This document shows, one piece after another, positions 57,880-64,000 of a DNA stretch of 64,000 nt (position 1 is its first letter; each line of letters opens with the position of its first letter). Under the pieces are notes generated by a model. The model was not told the DNA's origin. It did no database searches and worked only from the letters and a program-made list of their open reading frames with translations. Both the position numbers and the translations under genes were made by a program. Source of the DNA: Photobacterium sp. TY1-4 (GTDB lineage: Bacteria > Pseudomonadota > Gammaproteobacteria > Enterobacterales > Vibrionaceae); the NCBI RefSeq assembly GCF_025398175.1, contig NZ_CP099734.1, positions 1,116,001 to 1,180,000 on the forward strand. The letters are read 5' to 3'.

Positions 57880-58734
57880 TTACATCATCCCTTCTTTGGA
57901 AAAGCGTGAGTCTTTCAGCGACTCTTTCACCCGCTTCAGGTTTTCCCGGAATCCGGCGCCCCGGCGCAGGGTAAACCCGGTGGCCAGCACATCGATAACC
58001 GTCATCTGAACCACCCGGCTTGCCATCGGCATGTAGATGTCCGTGTCTTCCGGAACATCCAGGCAGATGGATAGTGAGCATTCACGATCGAGCGGTGAAT
58101 CTTTGGCGGTGATCCCAATCACGGTTGCCCCGTTCTCGCGTGCCATGCGGGCGATTTCGACCAGGCTTTTGGTGCGGCCGGTATGAGAAATCACCACCAC
58201 GACATCGCCATCGGCACAATTGATCACACTCATGCGCTGCATCACAATGTCATCAAAGCAGACAATCGGGATGTTGAAGCGGAAGAATTTGTTCTGGGCG
58301 TCATGGGCAACGGATGCGGATGCACCCAGGCCGAAGAAAGAAATTTTCTTGGCTTGGGTCAGTAGATCCACGGCACGGTTGACCTGCATCGGATCCAGGC
58401 TGTTCTTCGCCACATCCAGACAGGCCATCGTCGACTCGAAAATTTTCGACGTATAGGCGTCAGGACCGTCATCTTCTTCGACGTTGCGGTTGACATAAGG
58501 GGTTCCGTTCGCAAGGCTTTGGGCTAAGTGGAGTTTGAAGTCCGGAAATCCCTTGGTATCAAGGCGTCGGCAAAAACGGTTCACCGTTGGCTCACTGACA
58601 TCGGCCATTTTGGCCAGTGTCGCAATGCTGGAGTGAATCGCTGTCTGTGGTGAGGCAATGATAACTTCGGCAACCTTACGTTCGGATTTACTGAAGTTAT
58701 CTAAGTTTTTTTGAATTTTCTCTAGGGTATTCAT
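57880..58734 (-). CDS. hexR: DNA-binding transcriptional regulator HexR (RpiR family)
   Basis: HexR regulates central carbon metabolism and responds to 2-keto-3-deoxy-6-phosphogluconate. The 284-residue protein has an N-terminal RpiR HTH ([20 protein letters not shown]) and a SIS sugar-phosphate domain ([35 protein letters not shown]). It is nearly colinear with E. coli HexR. I chose the ATG at 58734, giving [20 protein letters not shown] as in E. coli (MNMLEKIQ). An ATG at 58764 adds ten residues with little support. Confidence 0.95.
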   Translation of the reverse strand: MNTLEKIQKNLDNFSKSERKVAEVIIASPQTAIHSSIATLAKMADVSEPTVNRFCRRLDTKGFPDFKLHLAQSLANGTPYVNRNVEEDDGPDAYTSKIFESTMACLDVAKNSLDPMQVNRAVDLLTQAKKISFFGLGASASVAHDAQNKFFRFNIPIVCFDDIVMQRMSVINCADGDVVVVISHTGRTKSLVEIARMARENGATVIGITAKDSPLDRECSLSICLDVPEDTDIYMPMASRVVQMTVIDVLATGFTLRRGAGFRENLKRVKESLKDSRFSKEGMM

Positions 58735-59065
58735 AGCGATTACCGCTTCGTTACTGAATTTCATTAGTTGCTTTCATACTTGACAGATGCAGATATGAAG
58801 CCAATTTGATGAAACTATACTACTTTTCACGGATCAGCTCCTAGCGATTCCAACCATATCGCTTTTACTTTTTATTATAGTTTGACAGGGATCGAGTTTT
58901 CTCTTTCAGTTCTGAAATTTTTTTTAAATGATTTAGCAGAAAATCGCCTGGCAGCTGCATTGATGTGTAGCAAATTTTCACGCGGCAGGAATTAATTTAC
59001 AGTTTGAAATAAATATCCGTAGTTTTGTTATGTCACTAGTTTCAATTCAAATGAAAGGAACCATC
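58735..59065. other. divergent hexR intergenic region
   Basis: The AT-rich promoter region of 331 bases has one weak HexR-like site, TGTAGCAAATTTTCA (58967-58981, about 12 of 15), which could serve autoregulation. Nothing else is supported. Confidence 0.4.
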
Positions 59066-59917
59066 ATGAAAATCAGTGTGTGTGGATGCGGTTGGCTCGG
59101 GCTGCCGCTGGCCCGGCATCTGGCCGAACAGGGGGATACTGTCTTTGGCACCCAGCGTGATCCGGCACGGGCGGCCCAACTGGCCGCTGAAGGGATCCAC
59201 GGGGTGGCGGTAACCTTGCCGCTGTCGGCGGCCAAGGTGGAATCGGACGCTGAACTGGCCCGGCTGCTGGCGGCCGATGTGCTGGTGATTGCGATACCGC
59301 CGGGTCGGCAGGCTGGTGCGGATACGGCTTTTGTCACCAATGTGAAAAGCTTATCCCGGGCGGCGCAGGCACAGGGATGCCAGCGCGTGATCTTTATCAG
59401 CACCACGTCGGTCTATGGCGAGGTGTCCGGCCGCATTGATGAATCGACACCGCCGCAGCCCAATACAACCAGTGGTCGGGCACACCATGCGCTGGAGCAA
59501 TGGCTCAGAACGCAGTGGCAGCAGAATCTGGTCGTGTTACGGTTCTCCGGGCTGATCGGCCCCCACCGCCACCCGGTCAAATATCTGGCTGGGCGATCGG
59601 CCATCGCCAATGGCGGTGATCCGGTGAATCTCATTCATTTGGATGATTGTATTGCGGCGATTGATGCCATCATTCACCGCTGGCCGACACAAACCTTGCT
59701 GCACCTGGCCGCGCCGTCACATCCGGGCCGGGCGGTGTATTACACCCGGATGGCGCAACTCGCCGGGCTGGCGGCCCCTGAGTTTCAAACCTCAACGCCA
59801 GGCGCGGGGAAGTGGATCGATGCCCGTCAAACCTGTGCCTGGCTGGGTCTGGAACTGACCCACGCGGACTTGATGGTGCGAGCTCCGGAGCTGCCGGATG
59901 ACAGGCGGGCGGAGTAA
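59066..59917 (+). CDS. YeeZ-like NAD(P)-dependent epimerase/SDR family protein
   Basis: The 283-residue protein has an N-terminal Rossmann fold with the dinucleotide motif CGCGWLGLPLARHLAEQG, an IPPGRQ loop, STTSVYGEVSG (Ser/Thr and Tyr of extended SDRs) and RFSGLIGPHRHP. Overall resemblance is to E. coli YeeZ; the substrate is unknown. The ATG at 59066 has AAAGGAA at good spacing, and the MKISVCGCGWLG start supports it over an upstream ATG at 59030. It is divergent from hexR. Confidence 0.82.
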   Translation: MKISVCGCGWLGLPLARHLAEQGDTVFGTQRDPARAAQLAAEGIHGVAVTLPLSAAKVESDAELARLLAADVLVIAIPPGRQAGADTAFVTNVKSLSRAAQAQGCQRVIFISTTSVYGEVSGRIDESTPPQPNTTSGRAHHALEQWLRTQWQQNLVVLRFSGLIGPHRHPVKYLAGRSAIANGGDPVNLIHLDDCIAAIDAIIHRWPTQTLLHLAAPSHPGRAVYYTRMAQLAGLAAPEFQTSTPGAGKWIDARQTCAWLGLELTHADLMVRAPELPDDRRAE

Positions 59918-59938
59918 ATTACGTGAGCAGCCAGATGT

Positions 59939-60018
59939 TTGGAACGCTGACTGTTTGAAACGCAGGTGTTATTTGAAACGCTGATATGAAAAGCGCCGAT
60001 GCTTGAAGCGCCGGTGTA
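59939..60018. repeat. degenerate ~16-bp tandem repeat
   Basis: Five diverged units of the form TGAAACGCTGATGT follow each other at 13-18 base spacing, just downstream (minus strand) of the first sRNA terminator. The recurring core is (A/G)AACGC or AGCGC, followed by GA or GG. Confidence 0.6.
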
Positions 60019-60045
60019 TAAACTTAGGAAGCGCGAGAGGCAGAC

Positions 60046-60122
60046 AAAAAAAAGCGCTGAGGGGATCTCAGCGCGCCAATTCGTATAAAACGCAATATGA
60101 ATAGGAGTAAAGCAGCAGTGGC
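60046..60122 (-). ncRNA. RybB/MicV-like small RNA, copy 1
   Basis: The predicted transcript of about 77 nt begins GCCACTGCTGCTTTACTCCT (60122) and ends in GCGCTGA-GATCCCC-TCAGCGC followed by eight T residues (60053-60046). The first eight bases are identical to the 5' seed of E. coli RybB. The first 22 bases nearly match copy 2. No gene follows on this strand, so it is not an attenuator. A sigma-70-like TTAACT-N17-TTAATT lies just upstream (60151-60123), but the start point is uncertain. A CTCCT motif after the seed could pair with Shine-Dalgarno sequences (inferred). Confidence 0.6.
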
Positions 60123-60274
60123 AATTAATCACTTCAAGCTCAGTCAGTTAACAGGTATCTGATGAGTTGATAACGACAATCTTATTAATTCAGACCGCCG
60201 GGTTTCGAGATGGTTCAAAAAGAATCAACAAAAATACCATTTATTTTTCACATGAGCCGCTTGAGCGAATCCGT

Positions 60275-60344
60275 AAAAAAAAGCCCGTTGAAATTCAACG
60301 GGCAAAGGCTCTATTTACACAATTAGGAGTTTAGCAGCAGTGGC
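60275..60344 (-). ncRNA. RybB/MicV-like small RNA, copy 2
   Basis: The predicted transcript of about 70 nt begins GCCACTGCTGCTAAACTCCT and ends in a perfect hairpin GCCCGTTGAA-AT-TTCAACGGGC-type stem followed by eight T residues (60282-60275). It shares GCCACTGCTGCT, ACTCCTA and the terminator layout with copy 1, but the middle differs. A TCCGA element close to the start resembles a sigma-E -10, but I see no GGAAC -35. It is orphan: the nearest minus-strand gene beyond it is far away. Confidence 0.6.
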
Positions 60345-60656
60345 ATTTTCGGATTAAAGAGGAACAATGCTGTTTGGCGGCCAGCTAACAAGGAATGCGT
60401 CTTTAATCTCAATGTCACTTAGTAGGACTGATGGATTATCCGTTGGTTCCCCTTGAAGGCGAAAAAATATCAGTGTTTTTTATAACACCATGATAATTAA
60501 TGGGTTAAAAATACCTCATTGTCCCAAAATATCTGGCCGAAGGTGCGACTGGCTGAGCGTTTTCGTGATTGATGGGATGCGGGGACTTACCTGAGGCCTG
60601 CGTGTGGTGATGTCGGCGGTAGCGAACATTGGAAGAAATCTCAACTTCGGGGTAAA
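60345..60656. other. spacer between sRNA copies 2 and 3
   Basis: 312 bases holding the promoter of copy 2. A small inverted repeat around GTGTTTTTTATAACAC lies at 60473-60488. No gene is recognised. Confidence 0.4.
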
Positions 60657-60721
60657 TAAAGAAAGCCCATCACTATCAGGTGACGGGCTTTGAAGAAAGT
60701 CTTCTAAGAAAAAGCAGTGGC
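60657..60721 (-). ncRNA. RybB/MicV-like sigma-E-dependent small RNA, copy 3
   Basis: The predicted transcript of about 65 nt begins GCCACTGCTTTTTCTTAGAA. E. coli RybB begins GCCACTGCTTTTCTTTGA, so the first 14 or so bases agree. It ends in AAAGCCC...GGGCTTT followed by a C-interrupted T run. A sigma-E promoter is visible upstream. In enterics and V. cholerae these sRNAs (RybB, MicV) use this 5' end to silence outer-membrane protein mRNAs through Hfq. The body is shorter than RybB, and the function here is inferred from the seed only. Confidence 0.7.
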
Positions 60722-60727
60722 ATAATA

Positions 60728-60755
60728 TATGACCTTGCTTCCGTTTTTTGGTTCC
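60728..60755 (-). promoter_or_regulatory. sigma-E promoter of sRNA copy 3
   Basis: GGAACC (60755-60750), a 16-base spacer and GTCATA (60733-60728) match the sigma-E pattern GGAACTT-N16-GTCnAA. Its spacing places the start at the G of GCCACTGC (60721). Confidence 0.68.
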
Positions 60756-61015
60756 CGGTCAGGTGCAATTTTTTCTGATTATTTTTTATTCATTTTCCCG
60801 TCCGAACATCCTTCCACGTTACTGATTGAATATTAACGATTATTTTACAACTCCCGTTTGGAAGCCATGCGCTTCGCAATCGAAGTCGTGACAATCGGGG
60901 GTGGAAGACCACAGCGATCTCCATCACAGACTGGTAATTTTCTGTTCTCGGCTGCCTGAAATGCGTGGCAGGTATTTATTTGACGCTTGTTAAAAATGTT
61001 GCTTGGTTGTAAAGT
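60756..61015. other. intergenic region upstream of the TetR gene
   Basis: AT-rich sequence between the sRNA array and the TetR regulator. No gene or clear structure seen. Confidence 0.4.
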
Positions 61016-61031
61016 TTAAACATGTGTTTAA
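61016..61031. promoter_or_regulatory. palindromic operator upstream of the TetR/fadE genes
   Basis: TTAAAC-ATGT-GTTTAA is a perfect inverted repeat, resembling the (G/C)AAAC-N2-4-GTTT(G/C) sites of PsrA-type regulators. It lies 15 bases before the TetR start, suggesting autoregulation. Confidence 0.6.
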
Positions 61032-61046
61032 TACAGGTGAATGAAT

Positions 61047-61721
61047 ATGCCGGGAAAGGGAGAAACCAAGGGCAGAATTCTTGATGCTGCCGAGTTGCTG
61101 TTTGCCGAGCACGGATTTAAGGAAACCTCGCTCAGGACCATTACCAGCAAGGCAGGCGTCAATCTGGCGTCGGTCAATTACCACTACGGCGATAAGAAAA
61201 CCCTGGTTCGGGCCGTGTTGAGCCGTTATCTCGAAGAGTTTATGCCGGCACTCAAAGCGGAATTGGAAGTGCTGCTGACCCGGGATGATTTCTCCATGGA
61301 GGATGTCTTTCGTTGTGCCAAACAGCCGCTGCTGAATCTCAATGTCTACCGGCCGAACGGCGCGCAACTCTTTATGTCCCTGCTGGGCCGGGGGTATACC
61401 GATGTCCAGGGCCACTTACGGTGGTTCATCGTGACCCGTTACGACGAGGTGCTGCATCTGTTCACCACCGCGGTGTGCCGGGCCAATTCCTCGCTTGATC
61501 CGGAGACCTTATTCTGGCGTTTGCACTTTACCCTGGGGGCGACGGTCTTCACGATGGCCTCAACGACGGCCTTGTGCGAAATCGCTGAAAATGACTTTTC
61601 CCGAACCGTGACCACCGAAGATTTGATCGAGCGACTGGTACCGTATCTGGCTGCCGGTGTGGCGGCGCCGATTGAGCAACCGCTCTCGCTGATCCGAGAA
61701 GAATCAACAGGAACGCAGTAA
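61047..61721 (+). CDS. TetR family regulator, PsrA-like (fatty acid responsive)
   Basis: The roughly 224-residue protein has an N-terminal TetR HTH (RILDAAELLFAEHGFKETSL, then VNLASVNYHYGDKKTLVRAV), very like PsrA, which senses long-chain fatty acids and controls beta-oxidation. The C-terminal ligand domain carries WRLHFTLGATVFTMA. It lies 44 bases upstream of fadE on the same strand, and a perfect palindrome sits at its own start, supporting a fatty-acid role. ATGs at 61041 and 61047 are in frame; AGGTGA spaces correctly only for 61047. Confidence 0.82.
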   Translation: MPGKGETKGRILDAAELLFAEHGFKETSLRTITSKAGVNLASVNYHYGDKKTLVRAVLSRYLEEFMPALKAELEVLLTRDDFSMEDVFRCAKQPLLNLNVYRPNGAQLFMSLLGRGYTDVQGHLRWFIVTRYDEVLHLFTTAVCRANSSLDPETLFWRLHFTLGATVFTMASTTALCEIAENDFSRTVTTEDLIERLVPYLAAGVAAPIEQPLSLIREESTGTQ

Positions 61722-61765
61722 GTAATGTAGAACCATAACGATTAATGAGACAAAGGATCTGAACC

Positions 61766-64000
61766 ATGAGTATGTTCGTTAATATGCGCAAGCGCTATTT
61801 CAGCGACCCTGCATTTAAGCTGTTTAAGAAAGTCCTTCCGCCGCTGTCAGACACCGAACGCGAGGCCATGGAGGCCGGGAGTGTCTGGTGGGATGGTGAA
61901 CTGTTTAGTGGCTCACCGAACTGGCAAACCCTGCACAATTATCCGCAGCCGTCTTTGAATGCCGAAGAGCAGGCCTTTATGGATAACCAGTTGGAAACCT
62001 TGCTGGCGATGCTCGATGACTACCAGATCGTGCAGGAAGATAAAGACTTGCCGCCTCAGGTGTGGGAATTCTTGCGCAAGGAAAAGTTCTTCTCATTAAT
62101 CATCGGTAAAGAATACGGCGGGCTGGATTTTTCTGCCCATGCCAACTCGACCATTGTCACGCGCATCGCGACCCGAAGCCTGAGTGCGGCGGTGTCGGTG
62201 ATGGTACCGAACTCATTGGGTCCGGGTGAGCTGCTGAGCCACTACGGCACCCAGGATCAGAAAGACTACTGGCTGCCGCGACTGGCCAATGGGACCGATA
62301 TTCCATGTTTTGCCCTGACGGGCCCGGAAGCCGGGTCGGATGCCGGTGGTATTCCGGACCAAGGCACGGTGTGTTACGGCGACTTCGAAGGGAAAGAAGT
62401 GCTGGGCATCCGGGTCAGCTGGAACAAACGCTACATTACGTTGGCGCCGGTTGCCACGGTGCTGGGCCTGGCCTTTAAACTACAGGACCCGGATGGCCTG
62501 ATTGGCGACAAGAAAGATATCGGCATTACCTGCGCCTTGATCCCGGCAGATTACCCGGGGGTTGAAATCGGCGAGCGCCATGATCCGCTCAACCTGGCCT
62601 TTATGAACGGTCCGACGCGCGGCCAGGATGTCTTTATTCCGATGGAGTGGGTGATTGGCGGTCAGGATTACGTCGGTCGCGGCTGGCGGATGCTGGTGGA
62701 ATGTCTGTCGGCAGGTCGCGGCATTTCGCTGCCGGCGCTCGGCACCGCGGTTGGCCACCTGACGGCGCGGGCGACCGGCGCTTATGCCTATGTCCGCAAA
62801 CAGTTCGGCATGTCAATCGGGAACTTTGAAGGCGTCGCCCAGGCGATGGGGCGCATCGGGGGCTACACCTATTTGTTGGAAGCGGCCCGCACGCTCACCA
62901 CCACCTCGCTGGACATGAATGAAAAACCGGGGATTGTGACGGCAATTGCCAAATACCACATGACCGAGATGGCCCGGACCATCCTTAACGATGCGATGGA
63001 CATCCACGCCGGTCGCGCCATTCAGTTGGGGCCGATGAACTACCTAGGCCATCATTACTTCGGGATGCCGGTCGCGATCACGGTGGAAGGGGCCAATATC
63101 CTGACCCGGAACCTGATGATCTTCGGCCAGGGGGCAACACGTTGCCATCCGTTTGTCCTCAAAGAGATGGAAGCAGCGGCCAACCCGGATGCCGAGCAGG
63201 CTTCGAAAGACTTTGACGCACTGCTGAGCAAGCATATCGGTTTTGCTATCAAGAATGTGTCCGGGTCTTTGCTGAATGCGTTCACCGGCTCTCGCCTGAA
63301 CCGCGCGCCGGTCAGCGGGGAAACCGCCGAGTATTATCGCCACCTGTCCCGCATGAGCCGGGGACTGGCAGTCGCAGCAGACTTTGCGATGCTGAGCCTG
63401 GGCGGTGAGCTGAAGCGCCGCGAGATGGTTTCTGCACGACTTGGCGATGTCCTGAGCCATTTGTACCTGGCGTCTGCGGTTCTGAAGCGTTTTGAAGACG
63501 AAGGTCGTCAGCAACAGGATCTGCCGATGGTGCATTACGCCCTGCAGCACTGCCTGCATCAGTGCGGGGTGGCGTTTGATGAAGTACTGAGCAACTTCCC
63601 GCGCAAAGGAATCGGCCGCCTGGTTCGTACCCTGGTCTTCCCGCTCGGGATTCACTACCCGGCGCCGAAAGATGAATTGTCACTGGCAATTACAGAAGCA
63701 CTGATGACCCCGGGCGCGCAACGGGATCGCCTGACCCACCTTTGTTACATCGGTGAGAAAGAGAACGATCCGGTGGCGATTATGGAACGTGCCTTTGTCG
63801 CCATGCATGCGGTGAAGGGGATCGAGAAGAAAATCGCCAAAGCGGTGAAGTCAGGTGAGATCCCGCGCAAAATTTCGCTATCAGCGAAGCTGGAAATTGC
63901 GCTGAGTGCGGGCATCATCACAAAAGATGATGTCGAAAAGATGCACAATGCGGAGCAGTTAAGGCAGCAGGCGATTCAAGTGGATCACTTTCCTGCCGAG
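61766..64000 (+). CDS. fadE: Acyl-CoA dehydrogenase FadE, 3'-truncated by the window
   Basis: FadE performs the first oxidation of fatty acyl-CoA in beta-oxidation. The 745 codons present start MSMFVNMRKRYFSDPAFKLF and run colinear with E. coli FadE to about 15-20 residues from its end. Blocks include IGKEYGGLDFSAHANS, VPNSLGPGELLSHYGT, FALTGPEAGSDAGGIP, TWNKRYITLAP-like SWNKRYITLAP and VEGANILTRNLMIFGQGATRCHP. The N-terminus lacks the roughly 60-residue double membrane segment of E. coli FadE. The ATG at 61766 has AAGGAT at good spacing. It follows the PsrA-like gene in a likely operon. Confidence 0.94.
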   Translation, partial: MSMFVNMRKRYFSDPAFKLFKKVLPPLSDTEREAMEAGSVWWDGELFSGSPNWQTLHNYPQPSLNAEEQAFMDNQLETLLAMLDDYQIVQEDKDLPPQVWEFLRKEKFFSLIIGKEYGGLDFSAHANSTIVTRIATRSLSAAVSVMVPNSLGPGELLSHYGTQDQKDYWLPRLANGTDIPCFALTGPEAGSDAGGIPDQGTVCYGDFEGKEVLGIRVSWNKRYITLAPVATVLGLAFKLQDPDGLIGDKKDIGITCALIPADYPGVEIGERHDPLNLAFMNGPTRGQDVFIPMEWVIGGQDYVGRGWRMLVECLSAGRGISLPALGTAVGHLTARATGAYAYVRKQFGMSIGNFEGVAQAMGRIGGYTYLLEAARTLTTTSLDMNEKPGIVTAIAKYHMTEMARTILNDAMDIHAGRAIQLGPMNYLGHHYFGMPVAITVEGANILTRNLMIFGQGATRCHPFVLKEMEAAANPDAEQASKDFDALLSKHIGFAIKNVSGSLLNAFTGSRLNRAPVSGETAEYYRHLSRMSRGLAVAADFAMLSLGGELKRREMVSARLGDVLSHLYLASAVLKRFEDEGRQQQDLPMVHYALQHCLHQCGVAFDEVLSNFPRKGIGRLVRTLVFPLGIHYPAPKDELSLAITEALMTPGAQRDRLTHLCYIGEKENDPVAIMERAFVAMHAVKGIEKKIAKAVKSGEIPRKISLSAKLEIALSAGIITKDDVEKMHNAEQLRQQAIQVDHFPAE

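Noticed and set aside
60148..60154. Sigma-E -35 element for sRNA copy 1
   Set aside because: GTTAACTG shares AACT with the consensus but lies about four bases too close to the predicted start.
60275..60721. Leader peptides (MPLLLNS and similar) at the start of each sRNA unit
   Set aside because: ATG or TTG codons do occur at the conserved 5' ends, but no unit has a Shine-Dalgarno. In copy 3 the frame runs into the terminator stem, and no gene lies downstream to be attenuated. Similarity to the RybB 5' end explains the repeat better.

Overview
The window reads as a chromosomal core-genome segment of a gammaproteobacterium, most likely a member of the Vibrionaceae (Photobacterium, Grimontia or Enterovibrio type). 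This is an inference from E. coli-like synteny blocks, moderate GC content, a CSS-motif EAL protein, MiaE, PsrA/FadE and RybB/MicV-like small RNAs. I saw no rRNA, tRNA, CRISPR array, transposase, integrase or prophage gene. Nearly all the DNA is occupied by housekeeping genes.

Layout. (1) 1-480: on the minus strand, the start of a trp-type operon with a TrpR operator, a three-Trp leader peptide and an attenuator, in front of a truncated class I-beta DAHP synthase. (2) 491-12051: the rnm-yciO-rluB-yciK-sohB-yciN-topA-miaE-cysB block, much as in enterics. (3) 12200-22193: a methyltransferase, a TauE-type exporter, a GGDEF-EAL enzyme, a DUF3943 protein, the tyrosine permease tyrP with TyrR boxes, a CinA/YfaY protein and a CSS-EAL phosphodiesterase. 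(4) 22501-31656: nrdA-nrdB-yfaE, a HAD phosphatase, ubiG and a 44-residue membrane protein candidate on the minus strand, then gyrA on the plus strand. (5) 32011-40831: a DUF2846 lipoprotein, serC, aroA, cmk, rpsA, ihfB, lapA, lapB and pyrF, all plus. (6) 41059-54716: an MgtC-like protein, sapABCDF and pspF (minus), with divergent pspABC, ycjX, ycjF and tyrR (plus). (7) 54772-59917: an Ogt-like protein, rimJ, pykA, hexR and a YeeZ-like protein. (8) 59918-61046: a long non-coding stretch holding three tandem minus-strand sRNA genes. (9) 61047-64000: a PsrA-type TetR regulator and fadE, which runs off the right end.

Regulatory wiring can be read inside the window. TyrR (53181-54716) has predicted boxes upstream of tyrP and of itself. 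HexR (57880-58734) has a 14/15 operator match upstream of the neighbouring pykA. PspF faces a sigma-54 promoter in front of pspA. NrdR has a candidate box upstream of nrdA, and the TetR regulator has a perfect palindrome at its own start.

The most interesting item is the three-member tandem array of short, separately terminated transcripts at 60046-60721. All begin with the GCCACTGC 5' end characteristic of the sigma-E sRNAs RybB and MicV, and one has a recognisable sigma-E promoter. Other points worth a second look are TyrR with Tyr in place of the Walker B Asp, an Ogt-like protein lacking the arginine finger, trp attenuation ahead of DAHP synthase, and a small membrane protein encoded between ubiG and gyrA.
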